Shown: positions 48,364 through 60,555, numbered from the stretch's first letter. The stretch is DNA of 64,000 nt from Heterobasidion occidentale (GCA_039111635.1 JBCAQO010000001.1:2046001-2110000); one strand, 5' to 3'. Numbers and translations: made by a program. The notes: generated from the letters alone by a model not told the origin.

Positions 48364-49110
48364 ATGTCAGACTTCGTGCAAGGACTCGATCCCTCGAGAT
48401 TCGTTCTCGCCGAAACTGTCTGTCCCTTTCCTAGTGTAACCTGACTGTGTACATTCTAATATCTGTATCACGGATAGGTCTTGTCGTTTGCCATCAGTCC
48501 GTTTGCTGCCCCGACATACAACCTACCCATATTCCTTTTTGGATTGTATTCCCAAGAGAATACAGAGGCTGTATTGTCATTGCAGGTGGTAAGCTGCGTG
48601 TGTTCTTTACTGGAATAGGCGCTAATGATCAACATTTCGCATCCCAGTTCTCAGCGCTTCTAGGCGCTTCTGCTCTCTTTGACCTCATATGGATGTTCCG
48701 AAACCCTCAAGCATGGATCATTAGGATGGTCAGCGTTCTGATCCTCCTCTTCAAGGTAATTGAACGGCATTGCGTCATCTTTGTTTCGTGTTGAATACTG
48801 AATTGCGCATAGGCCCCAACCTTTCTTGCATTCGCCAGCTCCCTCCGTTCACGAGGCCATCTCACTGGTCTTGGAGGCCTTGGAGGTGGTGACCTCAGCG
48901 GTCCAACTGGTGAGCCTTTTGTTCTCGTTGGTCTAGAATAACTTCATAGCTTGCGCAGTTTGGACGATGCCGGGAGGTTTCTCCTCCAATGATAGGGATG
49001 GGTATCAAACTGTCCACGAGCACTCTGTGCCGGAAACGGCTCGCCCTCCGATTTCATCTCCTCAGAGTCATCAGGCGCCTCCAGCACCAGGTGCCTACCA
49101 GTCAGTGTAA
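48364..49110 (+). CDS. Small multi-pass membrane protein, possibly ATRAP-like
   Basis: Five exons give a protein of about 160 residues: MSDFVQGLDPSRFVLAET, then VLSFAISPFAAPTYNLPIFL, FGLYSQENTEAVLSLQ, FSALLGASALFDLIWMF, IIRMVSVLILLFK and APTFLAFASSLRSRG. The tail is soluble, Gly/Pro-rich and ends PPAPGAYQSV. Three or four hydrophobic segments sit in the first 110 residues. The order (short loop, span, FDL/I..., positive stop ...LLLK..F.....R.RG) is reminiscent of the angiotensin-receptor-associated protein family (AGTRAP), a Golgi and vesicle membrane protein. I hold this as a weak guess. All introns are GT-AG (donors at GAAACT/GTCTGT, TTGCAG/GTGGTA, TTCAAG/GTAATT, AACTG/GTGAGC). Confidence 0.72.
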
Positions 49111-49449
49111 CCCAATTACTTTTGCTGGCTTGAGTTCCGACACGAATGAGTGGGAACGGACATAAAACAGAACCGAATACCTATTTTGATCTCTCATGGG
49201 TGTGAGTAGTGTATGATATGCAGTAAGCTTCGACGGTAGCAGCGATGCTACCTACCTCTTGGAACCTCCTCTCTTGCTCTTTGCGCCTAAGTTTCTGATC
49301 TCACGCACTGTGATACTTAGGCCACGGGTGCCGGAAATACAATCAATCGTCAATCAATTGTTGACAACGCGACGGCATTTTTGCATCATGTCAAAGTGTC
49401 TGTCAATGCGTTTTATTTTCCCGTCTGTCAACAAAGAACGATTTTATTA
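49111..49449. other. Convergent 3' intergenic region (small membrane protein / REV3)
   Basis: Between two facing stop codons. T-rich, nothing coding. Confidence 0.45.
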
Positions 49450-52400
49450 TTATTCTCCAACTTCCATCCCATCAAGTAACGTATGTATGAGAATGGCATT
49501 TTCCGCTTTAACTTCAGCCTTCTTCCGTTCAAAAAACCACGGACAGTCTAATGACTCGCATCTGATGGGCTCCGAAGGAACTGACTCTGTGCAGGATGCG
49601 CATATCTGGTAGCCAGTCTTCAGGCGTTCTTCGGCGATTCTAAGCCGAGACAGCAAGCCCGAGACGGTTTCCTGTGGAGTCATGCGACAGCCTTCGCAGA
49701 CACCTAAGAACGGTAGGTTCAGAATTTTTCGGTCTCAGCGAAAAAAAAACTTGGCGAACCTTGGGCGGTGTAAGTGCCACATATGATGCACTGATTGCTC
49801 CTGAAATGTTCCCCGATGTTGGGCAAGATTGTCTTATTGGTGAATTTTCTCGGCGAGTTAGGTACGGCTTCAACCTCATCAGCACGAATTTTCTTTGGCA
49901 TTTCGTCGTACCATGCCCTAACATCCGCACCAACGAGGTTAAATATACGTTCTAGAGGAGGTATCAGGACTCTTGTAATGTAGTACGCCCCGTCGAGATT
50001 CCTGATGTCTGATCAGCAATTTCTATGTGTTTCATAGACGAGCGAACATACCGAGCATCGAGAGCTTTTTCAGGACTTACAGCACGATCGACCAATCGAG
50101 CGTTTGGTTCGCCTCGTATAATGACATAGGGTATACGGTCGCCATATTGCGGCTCATCAGTTGAGTCTTCGACCATCCTTTGAGCACCGACCGCTACACC
50201 AGGTTGTGGCGGCGCTTTATCACTGCATCAAGCGATTGTCAGTGGCGAAAAACCTACAATTCAAATGTCAAGATATTCACCTGTAGGTACCCATCTTGAC
50301 TTCTCGTGCGAAGATGAAATCTTGGATGGATATTTTATTTTCTAATATCTTTGACCATGATCTACAACAATACTCCTTCACCTCGCTAAGGTCCTGGGAG
50401 CGGAAGAGAATCCTATGAGAAGATGAGGATTTATCGCGGCCTGAAAACTAGAAGTGCAGACTTAAGCGCTGTCTCGGTCATCTTCCGCTGGGCGGAAACC
50501 CCATCTCGGCGAACTGTCTCAATGCCTTTTGCATCGAAAGCAGGTTCAGTGTCATCTGGGGTTTCGTATTTGAAGCCTACGTATCGTTTCTTGGCCATTA
50601 AGACGCATGGGAGATAAACCTGAACACTGAGAATGAATAGAGACCAAAGTTGAACTCGAACATGAGTACCGACTTTTTCGAACTTGAGCTTTATTGGGGC
50701 TGGGTTCATTGCTGTTATAGTCTCCGCTATATCATGTCCGATCCTGAATGCCTGATCTTTGGTCTTGCCACTCAGGTAAATGAAGAGAGAGTCTGTATCA
50801 CCGTACACCACACGAGCTCCCCATTTACTAGTTGACTCGATGTACGTGATGGCCTGAGGAAATTGAATTAGAGAACACCAATTGGAGGGAGATCAAGTAC
50901 ACGCCTTCTCAAGTGTCTCTCTACCTGTTTGCACAATACTGTCTGCTATTTCGACTGCAGGCATTCTCCCAGAGTACGTCGCACTGGTGTATCCATAAGT
51001 GACGTTTGATATGTATTTTAGGCCCAACTGTCGAGCGTCTAGGATCTTTTTGAGGGCCTGATTGACGGATGAATTAGAATCACGACGCATAGCCAAAAAT
51101 CGCGTACTTTGTTTCCCTTGACTCCTTTCATAGCTTGCTTGACCATGACTCGTGTCTCGAGTAGCTCAGATAGCATGCGGCTAAGCAGGCCTCTACGCAC
51201 TTGTGACTTAACGTACATCATTCCATTAGGTGCGACTGGTACGAAGATTTTTGTGAGGTGGTTCAATATTGGTAACAATCCGCAACAAAAACGTACCTGT
51301 GATATAATCCTGGAGAGCATTGAGCAGCCCGGGGGGATGAGTGAGCTCTGTCACACCAAACTTGTTCTGGCCCTTGAAAGGCACGACACGCCCAAGGCAA
51401 GTAGAGTAGCAATAGTTGTAGGCAATCATGACTGAAGGATAGAGAGACTGAAAGTCCAACACAACAAGAGGGCTGTTGTAAAATGCCGAGAGGGGCTCCA
51501 TAATGAGAGGCATGCATTCGGCAGCATTCTGATTTCCAACCTGTTTGAGAAGATGATCATCAGCGATAGTAGCGCCGTGCGAGGTCAGAGTACTAACATC
51601 TTGCTTACTCGGGGATAATAGGACAAAACTCTCAGGTTTCGCAATTCGAAACATGAAAGATTCGACTTTGAACTGAGATCCGCGACTGATCACAGAAAAG
51701 AAGTCGACCCCGAAGACACGAGCGAATTCACTGTACGTTGATTAATATCAAGAAAGATATATTCAACGTCCTATTCGACTTACGCTGTCTTGGTAATCGT
51801 TTCAGCTTCGTCAAGCATGTCTAGGATCATCGATGAACGCTGTACAAAGTAGCGTAATAATGACGCAGTATGTGTGGAAGTACCACTGTTGTACCACTCT
51901 GTGAGAGTGGTTGAACTGTATTTTGGAACCCTGATGATCATAGACCGACATGAGTTTAGTCTCTTATTGAGATAGGCGATGTATCCTACCGCCGTCTAAG
52001 TAGATGAAATGCCGTGTTCTCGAAGGTGTATATGTTCAAGCTCTGCTCGGCACGCATTATTCGCCAGACATTGAAAACATGTCGGCCCACAACGCGGAAT
52101 GTCGAAGTTGTCCGCAGACCCCATTGCTCGTTTCCTGTACCAAAAGTACGGCTCGGAGCCCGGGATATCTGCTCGCCAAGGTCGAAACCTGAAAAGGACG
52201 TTGAGATGAATACAAGCATCTGCGAGGATGTTCATGAAGCAACGAACCGAAATGCCGAGCTCGTGCATTGATGTACCCCCAAGAAGCGGCCTGTATCTCC
52301 CAACCAGCGATGATGTCTGGGTCCAAGTCCAGAACGGTGTCGATGACTTTGTTAATGAGGTCCAATTCAGTCGATACAAGCTCTAGGGAAAAATCGCGCA

Positions 52401-55400
52401 ACTTTCGAGGATCAAGCTGTGCGCTCTGAACAGCAATGACACCTTTTTTGCAAGCAGGAGTTCTATCAGGGTGCGAGCCGTCGTCGAAATCTTCATATGC
52501 ATAGAAAGCGATGGCGATCTCATCAATATCGGGATTCGGAAGAAGGTCTTCCCGCGACGGTGCTATATAGATCACTGTCATGAGCAGAACAGAAGGATGA
52601 CTTCAGAGGCGTACCGAAAATCTCGAGGGAAAGGATTGCCATGCTTTGCTTTTCTCTCCCAGTAGTGGTTGATTGGCGATCCGTAGGCGACGTCTTCAAA
52701 CCGAATGGGTTGAGTTGTGTCGGACCCTCGATCTTCATATGATCATTACTCGAAATCCTCGAACTGTCAAATTTTTCTCACCTGCGAATTTAGCTTAGAC
52801 TTCACAGCATGACCAACTTTTCCCTGCGTCTTCATCCATCTGTTCACCTCCCTGACACTTGGAGGTGAGTGTCCATATTCCCAACCTCCCAATTCCATAT
52901 CAGTGAGAACCCACGGTGATACCCGATTGCTATCCCCTTTCACCCAAGCATCGGAATCAAGACCCCATTCCTTTAACAATTTCAATCCATTGCCACCGTG
53001 CAGATGATATACCAAGCCTGCGTACTCCCGAGGCCTGTCTGTAGCATCAATCGTTTTGGAATAATATGGATTGCGGTATATCTTGCTTGGGATGCCGTAG
53101 TCATTGATGGTCGAGAACAGCTGAAATAATGGCGGTGGAGCACGAATATAGATGTAAGCATTTGCCGCCTTGATCAAGAACGACGAAGGTTGTGATGGTT
53201 GATTGTGAAGCCTATGCCGAGTCCTCCTCAGTGAAGGAGATGCTTGTCGGGAGGATGAGTCGAAGTGAACGATCCGGTGTCTAATAGCAAAATTTTCGAC
53301 GGCAAGAGATTTCACATTATCATTATTAGGGGCAAACATTGGAAGCTCTCCAGAATGCCGCTCAGTATTATTGACACCGTGATGGTCACAATTATGAGGC
53401 GACGTTGAACGAGACCCTGTGGAACGAACCCTTGGTGTCGTGTTTGAGATCGCGAAGCCTACGCCTTCGTTAATATGAGATGGTTCAAATCTACATGAAG
53501 AACGTGAATTGAGAAATTTCCAAAACAGGGTAAAATACGAACAAGGGTCGCTTCATTGTCTCAAGAGAAGGGTGGAACTCGTCCTGCTCTTCAAAACTCC
53601 TGTACAGGATCACAGATTGAGTAAGCGAGACTCGATATTTGAGCGGAAAACGTACGTGGTTGGCAATGTAGGAGGTAAATGTGAGGCCGACAACCCACGT
53701 CTAGTGAGGAGTTTTGAGTACATGCAGAGTTGAAATTTTATCATAAAGGATGTACTTTGTAGGCGTCATTGACAGAGCATCGGAAGCGACTGTTCGAGAG
53801 CTTGGACCGTGTCAGGCGTTGGTCAACTGGTGGTCTCGTTATATGAATCTACTCACCCCGCTAATTTTGAAAATGCTTCTCGAAAAGGGTTTGATTTTTT
53901 TAGAGCAGTGTTGAATGGCGTTGTGTGCGATGATGATGACCTAAATAAAGGCGCGGGCGGAAAACAACACATTGAGTGAAAGATATACGACCAGCTGGCA
54001 TGCATGCACTTACTTTTTGACGTCCCTGCTTTCCTTATCACGGACTGGTGTCGTCGGGGAGGATGCAACATGGTCATCAAGCTGAAGATCGAAGGGTAGA
54101 CCATCGTCCGGTAGATTTTGATCCATGTCATTGGTAGAGACAATCCTGTCACCATCGATGAGCTTCGTCCACTCTGCTTCTTCATGTTCAACCAAAATCG
54201 AAAGTTCTTGGCTGCGTAGGATAGTCTCGTCCACGTCGATCTCGGCCGTTCCATCCTGAGATTCTGCTCCGCTACTTCGTGTTCCAGCCACTGAGCCTTC
54301 GTAGGGGTTGTATTCTTCGAGCAAAACCTGGCCTTCTGTTCGTGCTGTTCGCCACGTCTTATAGCCATCCTCCCACAGAGCCTCCACGCTCTCGAATGTT
54401 GTCATGGTCCACCTCTCCCAGCTCATCTCCTTCGGTTGCGCATCTTGATGTCTTTCCCGTTCAATCCTCATCCTAATCTCGTCCCACCACCTTGCTTCTG
54501 CCACCCACTCTCCGCCTGCTGTCCTGGATTTCTCACTTGGATCAATCGGGATGTCAGGCGACGGTGAAAGTCCTGCAGCGATTCTACGTTGACGCTCATC
54601 CTCCCATAGCTCTCGCACGCTAAGAACTAATGGCTCCGATGGTAGACGAGGCCCAGGTATCGTCAGTTTGTGGTGTAGATTTCGCGCTCCCAGTAGATGG
54701 CGATTGAGAATTTGGCCAGGCACCACGTCCACTTCAAGTGACATCCGGGACTGTCGGAAACATGGTGATGACTTGAACTTACTCTGAGGATCCAGCCCTG
54801 CGTCTTCCTGCTCATCTGCACCACGTTGCCAAACTTCCCCCAAGTCGATCCAGCCGCAGCCGTATAGACTGAAGTCACAAAGAAACTGCAGGACGTAACT
54901 CAAGTGGCTTTCGAACACGCGATATCGAGTTCCCATGACGATTCCAGATCGTAGGATAGTCGCCGAACGATTGACAAACGCAGGATCCATGATATAGACC
55001 TTGAGGAAAGGCGAATATGACGAATGAAAGCCATAAAAGTGGACTCCCTTGACAAGAATAATGGCACGAACAAATTGAGAGTTGGGAGAACGTGGATCCC
55101 GTTTCAAGGATACAGCAATGGCATGATTTAGGGAGTGCGTCAACTTGGCAATGTAGTGGCTTACTGGGAAGGGTGATTATTATCATCACACCGTATGCTC
55201 CTCGTCGAAACACTCACTATGATTTGGATCGAGTTGTCCCAGATATTCCACAAAGAAATAAGGATACACTTGATGAACATGCAGACATGTTTTGAGGCCC
55301 AAAGACGAGGCGCCATAAATACGAATAATAGGAGCCTTTGGGGCTTTGGTGTGATCAAGGATGCTTGAGCGAGCATAAGTGTAGTCTATCTGGGCAATTT

Positions 55401-55431
55401 GAACCCGTAAAACAGGAGTTGTGTTTATCAT
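49450..55431 (-). CDS. REV3: DNA polymerase zeta catalytic subunit REV3
   Basis: Family-B polymerase that extends past DNA lesions in error-prone translesion synthesis. The start at 55431 (MINTTPVLRVQIAQIDYTYA) fits the REV3 N-terminus, with GASSLGLKTCLHVHQVYPYF following. N-terminal exons (55431-54010) hold VGxTRYRVFESHLSYVLQFL-type sequence (here MGTRYRVFESHLSYVLQF). The middle is disordered (53340-52767 and around). The catalytic part has DFQSLYPSVMIAYNYCYS (motif A, 51436-51456 start), KYISNVTYGYTSATYSG (motif B side, near 51018) and YGDTDSLF (motif C, about 50788-50808). The C-terminus carries both Cys clusters: CIICGTY with CEGC (CysA) and CASC with CESLDC (CysB, the 4Fe-4S ligands that hold Pol31/Rev7-type partners). 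About 1500 residues over some 20 exons. Intact as far as read. Confidence 0.92.
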
Positions 55432-55614
55432 GTTGGAAACATGGCAGGTTTCTGTAGTTGACGCAAGGCTGAGAAAGTAAGTGTTGTGCGAGGTCAAAAC
55501 TAGGATTGCCTATTGCGGATGACGCTCTCCGTCTTGTCAGGTCAGCTCCGGGATGTTTCCGGGCCACTGGGTCACCTTCCTGGGTTCCGAGCCACGCCTT
55601 TCCCCAACGACTTC
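55432..55614. promoter_or_regulatory. Divergent promoter, REV3 / small acylated protein
   Basis: 183 bp separate the two outward-facing start codons. No clear TATA element. Confidence 0.45.
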
Positions 55615-56031
55615 ATGGGTTCCATATGTTCTAAGCAGTCTGCCTATTCTGAAGGTCATACTGTGTTGGATTCCAGCCCTCCAGCACAACTGTCTCAGAC
55701 GGGAGTTCCTTCTGTTCAGTCTTCGAATCCTCGCACTGCTGCCGCTAACGCAGCAGAGAAGAGGCTGAAAGCAGTAGGCCCAAGGCTATGCATCATCTTA
55801 TGTGCAAAATGTTTGACGTCTCGTCGATTCTCTACAACAGGCGCAAGAGAGGGGGACTAACCAGTCGAATCCCAATCGAGGGCGGCTTGCTGCTCAGGTA
55901 GAGCTCAGTAAAGCAGCTGCAGCAAACAGGGCACCGGAAGCTCAAGAAGGGGATCGACTCGTGGTAAGAGCATTTTCTCAACGTTTAAGGGCACTTGAAA
56001 TATCTGACAAGCCGGACAATAGTGGGATTGA
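55615..56031 (+). CDS. Small, probably N-myristoylated and palmitoylated protein of unknown function
   Basis: Three exons give roughly 100 residues. The N-terminus MGSICSKQSAYS has Gly2 and Ser6 (N-myristoylation consensus) plus Cys5 (possible palmitoylation), so the protein should sit on a membrane face. The rest is soluble: AAANAAEKRLKA, then after GTAGGC...CAACAG splicing AQERGTNQSNPNRGRLAAQ and VELSKAAAANRAPEAQEG. The final mini-exon encodes only WD plus the stop (56023-56031), preceded by RLV and a GTAAGA donor. The charged helical core and acylation signal suggest a small adaptor or signalling peptide of fungal type. I know no named family. Confidence 0.75.
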
Positions 56032-57046
56032 TCCCATGTACCTGTTTCCAACCTACCCTGTGTTTTGGAACGATCCTATGGTTCTCATTACCTTCTTAAG
56101 CAAGGATTTTGGATCTCCTTGAGCCGACCTGAGCTGCATTCTCAGCGCCAATGAAAGCATTGAGATTAGGGGTCCCCAGTCTCAAGGCAACGTTGGGACG
56201 TTGATCAGCGGTAGATCAAGAGGAGTCAGGAATCCTCTGACTTCCTTTCCCACCCACACACTGTACACACAGATGCCAATACAATCATTATAAGGGCGCA
56301 GCGATCTTCGTCTCTTGGGTGTTATTTTCTTCCGAAGTGTCCGACCAGTACATGCTTGATTCCGAAACACCAATATCTAGCCGTCATGGAACCCCTAGCA
56401 TTCGGCCTCAAGGCAAGGAAGTTTTCAAGATATATTAAATACCGCATAGTTCCACTGCCGCGCACTGCTGAGCCTGCTATCTGCATGACCATAATCGGCC
56501 AGGCGATGGGAAACATGCCAGATTCGCGGTTCCGAAGGACCAGCAGTGCTAGTGAGGAGCACAGCCGAGAATTCGCACCCCTGCAGTTGACGACGATCCG
56601 TAGGATTTGGGACGATCCTAGATAACTAGACTGAGACCTTATACACAGAACGACCGTCTTCCGTGTAAGGTGTTATATTAAGGTCAGCCATAGAGACCAG
56701 TCTGGACTGCCAATGTAAGAGAGGAGTTGAGATTTGAGAAGGCAGGTACCCCTTTCAGAAAACCGATCTGTGACCGACCCTACTCCAACCGATTCGAACC
56801 GACATATAGAGGCGCTTGAGCAGCTACACCTCGACAATACCATTTTCCTGTGATAGCTGATCTAGAAACCGGTCGAGAGGCCTGGTGCGCAGTCTCTCAA
56901 AGGCAGCAACGTTGGCGATTCTCCTCCAACCTTCGACGTGGTCTTCGGATATCCGTATAACAGAAGGACATCACGTGCAAGTATTCCGACCAGTCTTCGG
57001 CCCTAGTACAGTCCCTTCTTCGCCGTCTTTCACTGTTCTGACATGT
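56032..57046. other. 1-kb gap upstream of PIG-C
   Basis: Both flanking genes are on the + strand. Frames such as 56356-56625 (+) and 56322-56516 (-) overlap each other on opposite strands and have no domain or splice support. A hairpin AGTCAGGAATCCTCTGACT occurs at 56225-56243. Possibly decayed sequence; nothing is identified. Confidence 0.4.
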
Positions 57047-58181
57047 ATGGAGAGATTACTGTGGAAGCGACAGCCATATCCCGATAATCATGTCCCAGTG
57101 ACATTCTTGTCATCGTTGAGGAGAAATCGTAAGTAACCATGCTCGTAGGAAGAGTATTCAGGCTAACCACGTATCCAGCTAGCTTCAAGCCGTATACCTA
57201 CTGGCTATTAGTGTTCAGCGCCTGTGCTATTGCTCAACATCTTTCCTCTATCTTTATTTTTCTTGCCATCTTTGTACGTCTCTTAGGCCAAACTTTCGAC
57301 CCCAGACTTCTGGTCGTAGTATCACTGGCGATGTTCGTAACGGGTTGTGTGGTCTGGGAGTTGCTCGACTACTCGTGGGGCGAGAAAAATCAAGGGGCAA
57401 CTGACCGCCGTACGTGCTTCATTGGATTATCATCATCGCTACTGACGTACCGAAGAACAGGAGCGAAGACGTTGAAGGCCGCCATTCTCGTCTTCCTTGC
57501 CCTGATGGCTCTTTCTCCCATCCTTCGAACGTTGACTGCATCCACATCTTCGGACTCGATTTGGGCATTATCTGCATGCCTCTTCTTGTTGAATGCTGCG
57601 CTCGCTGACTATAGATCAGTCAGATTGAGTGGACAAGTCCGTGAAGAGTAAGATATAACTTCATCGTTACGTGTTCTCTCTAACTTTTATGAGTGCAGAC
57701 TGACGTCCATCTTGTCGATGAATGCCGCGGTGTCTGCGGCGGTCGTATTGGCATCGCGATTGCGAGACGATCTATCTGTCTTTGCTCTAACTCTATTCTC
57801 GGTGCAGTTGTTCGCCCTGTTCCCGATTTTGCGTCATCGTCTCCAGGTGAGATCTCTGAAGAGCGTTTCCTCGTGACGTACGATTAAAGCCTGCGCCACG
57901 AAGGCTGCTCCCTCAATTATACAAGTGGGACTGACCGCAACCCTATCGTTACTATCGTTGAGTCTCATGGTGACCTTGTCCACGACCACGACATCCATAG
58001 CTCTGGGTATTCTGATTTCCACAACTTTCGGTGCACCTGCGGCTCTCGTGTGGGCGCAAAGGTACAAAAAGTATATCTTTATCTAGAATGTTTTCCCGCT
58101 TTCGATCGCTGATTATTCTCTGTCCTTCGCTTCAGTGAACTCAGAGGGCCATGGGACGTAGCAACTCCTGAGATTAACTGA
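57047..58181 (+). CDS. GPI2: PIG-C/GPI2, subunit of GPI-N-acetylglucosaminyltransferase
   Basis: Part of the ER complex that adds GlcNAc to phosphatidylinositol, the first step of GPI-anchor synthesis. Start 57047 gives MERLLWKRQPYPDNHVPV and TFLSSLRRN, the conserved WxKxPYPDNYVP block. Membrane segments follow: YWLLVFSACAIAQHLSSIFI, PRLLVVVSLAMFVTGCVVWE, LKAAILVFLALMALSPIL, WALSACLFLLNAALADY, AAVSAAVVLASRLRD, LTLFSVQLFALFPILRHRL and VGLTATLSLLSLSLMVTL. The last exon is NELRGPWDVATPEIN to the stop at 58179-58181, joined by intron AAA/GTATAT to CTTCAG. Acceptors GAACAG/GAGCG and CACGAAG/GCTGCT keep the frame. An upstream open frame back to 56885 has no ATG. About 290 residues, as usual. Confidence 0.9.
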
Positions 58182-59028
58182 ACGACGTAGCTGGGGTATT
58201 GGGTAGGAGGAGCACACAATAGTAGTACAATAGTACATAGTTGCACTCGATTGGGCATTATCGGGGCTGATAAGCCGCGGCCCGCTTTGCCGGGCTGCCT
58301 GAGTGTTGCCTGCCAGGGATCGAGAGGACAAATACGGAATGCTGAAAGAACAAAATGCTTCCGCTTCTGCTCTAAAAGCTTCAAGTTGGCTCGAGTTGGT
58401 CGCATGATCAAAAATATTCCAATGGAAACTTTCAGAACCCTTGGCAAAGTAGTGCCGTGTTTTGATCCGTATATCTGGATGGAACGTGCTGGAGCGCCCG
58501 GTGCTGCGTGCTGCGGTAGCGAATCGACTCCACGGGGCTGCTAACCGCCGCTTCTCCTGTGAGTTTTTGTACAGGTCGTGAAAGACGAATGGCATGGACT
58601 TCGCTGCAATCGCGTGGTTTCCACGAGTTGGAGCATCAATGGTTCTGGCGGGATTACCGTGAACTTGAAGCGACGGACTTAAGGCGTATGGAGTAGTCTG
58701 ATTATTGACTTCCAAATCATGAATGATCGATCGGCAGGCACGGTGGCGAGAGACAATAGCGGACGCATATCTACGCATATCAGGTTTTCGAACTTCCCTG
58801 TCTCCGAACTTATAGATTTGTTCCCCGAAGACAAACATAATTATACAAAATGAATACTCCAACAGATATAAGGCATTCAACATAAAAATGATTCTAGCTA
58901 CAGAGAGCGTAATAGATAGCAATGCGTCGTGAACAGTCAATGTTGCAAATATCTCCAAACTTTACAGTCGTACAGTCCTCCATAGCGATGTTTCGGGCTA
59001 TCAAGCATATAGCCCGTGTACAATGTGG
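58182..59028. other. 847-bp convergent region containing an unexplained long open frame
   Basis: Lies between the stop codons of PIG-C (+) and the bZIP gene (-). An 846-nt minus-strand frame (58113-58958) opens here with no known domain. It may be chance, since it overlaps the last exon of PIG-C in antisense. Confidence 0.35.
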
Positions 59029-60555
59029 TCAATTGCGCATATCATCGTCGTCGTCGTCGTCATGCAGTCGAGGCCTTTTGGATCCAGTGCTCACGCCCAT
59101 CCCAATACCTCTCGCTTCCAACGCCTCAATTGCCACCTTCGCTGCCCCATCGGCACCCTTTTTCGTCCTCGCACGAGTTCTTCGAAGGGCACCGAAGGCC
59201 TGAGCCTTGATGACCGCAAGGGTACCAGACATTGGTGGTGTCCCAGGTGAAGGTGACCGTGACAAGCGTGAGGCACCTCTCCGAGACCGAAGTCGTAAGT
59301 ATGGTGCGTTCTCGCCCTCGCTACTGCCTCTATCTCCACCATGGACGTCTTGACTCGAGAATTGGGGAAGAGCAGGGAATATGGGCCGATCGGCTCCAGA
59401 ATTCGCCCGACGCGCACCTAATCTGTAACGGACGGCGTCGCTCCCAGTGGTGCCTGCAAGGGAAATATCTGCGATGCCGCCGTGCAAGGTAACTTCGGTG
59501 GCAGGTTGACCAGTGATTGGATGCCTGCGATAATCGAATTCGGCACGGTCTTGTGGGACAGAGCCATCAGGGAATTGAAATTGAAATGGCGAAGTGAGAG
59601 AGGCGGATGAAGATGAAGGTGGCGTAGAATTCGACGGTGACATCGAGCGGCTAGTGGAGAACATGTAGGCACTGTCCATGGTCGATGCTGAGACTTTCTG
59701 CTCGTCAATTACAGGGTATCGGGAGGCATAAGACATGTCGGTCGCAGATGTGATATGGGGTGATTCGACATAATGAGGAGAATGCGACGAATTGCTCTCT
59801 GCGCGACCCGATTCGCCGCCCGACGAGGTAGTCTGGGTGACTGGTTGTGGCCATGCGCCATCGCGAGTGGCGCTCTGAACAGCATAAGGATGATAAGAGT
59901 ACTTGGATGATTGGTGGTGAGACAGAGGGTGCGGACGAGAGTCGTTTACGACATGGTCAGTTTCGGCAGTGGCATAGGCGACCGAGGGGGAGCGGGTTGG
60001 ATATTCTCCAGTGGAGCCGGAGTATGGAGCATTGGATACTGTTGAGGATGAATCGCCGTTAGTGTAGTGTAGGCTGTCTTCGTATGGTCCGAGTCCGTTG
60101 CCGATATGGGAGTTGACGGTGGTTGAATGGGGATGCATGGGACCGAAACAGGCGGGCATGGGGGGAAACTCGTCTGGCTGAGACTCGGGGCCCTTCCTGG
60201 TTTGCCACAAAGCCCTCCAGTATTTTTCACGCTCTCTGCCGGCGTGTTTAAGCTGTGAGTTTTCCTGGCGGAGCTCGGTGGCCTCCGCGCGCGCCTCTCG
60301 ACATGAATCTTGCAGTTGGAGAACTACAGCTTCCAAATTGGTGACTTGACACAACGGGAGTTCAGTGGGAAGACAAGAAGTCAGCATAGGACCAAACTGA
60401 CCTGTTTCCTCGAGTGTTGCAATATAGTTAGCACGTCTGGCTCGAAAGGCGGCCTGGGCGTCAGCATTCTTTTTTTTGCGAAGGGCAGCGTCTGAGAGAC
60501 GAGCAGCGTTATCGTCCTTGGAGGGTGAGTGGACGGGTTGGGTGGGAGGGGCCAT
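59029..60555 (-). CDS. bZIP transcription factor with a long disordered tail
   Basis: Starting at 60555 (MAPPTQPVHSPSKDD). The basic region reads RKKKNADAQAAFRARRANYI: it has the NxxAQxAFRxR core seen in fungal Yap-like and related bZIPs. It is followed by the leucine-zipper heptads TLEET-VTNLEAVVLQLQDSC, then AEATELRQENSQLKHAG. One intron (GTCAGT to GTCAAG) lies inside the zipper; the frame is open through it (57 nt), so retention would insert residues. The remaining 400 residues are Ser/Pro/Tyr/Gly-rich, with low-complexity Ser runs. A basic stretch RLRSRRGASRLSRSPSPGT comes near the end. The tail finishes with a run of seven aspartates before MRN. Likely nuclear regulator; target genes unknown. 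Confidence 0.87.
   Translation of the reverse strand: MAPPTQPVHSPSKDDNAARLSDAALRKKKNADAQAAFRARRANYIATLEETGQFGPMLTSCLPTELPLCQVTNLEAVVLQLQDSCREARAEATELRQENSQLKHAGREREKYWRALWQTRKGPESQPDEFPPMPACFGPMHPHSTTVNSHIGNGLGPYEDSLHYTNGDSSSTVSNAPYSGSTGEYPTRSPSVAYATAETDHVVNDSRPHPLSHHQSSKYSYHPYAVQSATRDGAWPQPVTQTTSSGGESGRAESNSSHSPHYVESPHITSATDMSYASRYPVIDEQKVSASTMDSAYMFSTSRSMSPSNSTPPSSSSASLTSPFQFQFPDGSVPQDRAEFDYRRHPITGQPATEVTLHGGIADISLAGTTGSDAVRYRLGARRANSGADRPIFPALPQFSSQDVHGGDRGSSEGENAPYLRLRSRRGASRLSRSPSPGTPPMSGTLAVIKAQAFGALRRTRARTKKGADGAAKVAIEALEARGIGMGVSTGSKRPRLHDDDDDDDMRN
59037..59061 (-). repeat. GAC/GAT run encoding poly-aspartate
   Basis: Trinucleotide repeat at the extreme 3' end of the bZIP gene (+ strand ATCATCGTCGTCGTCGTCGT), giving seven Asp residues. 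Confidence 0.85.

Noticed and set aside
56322..56625. Overlapping frames on both strands, possible transposon remnant
   Set aside because: No polymerase, integrase or transposase motif and no terminal repeats seen.
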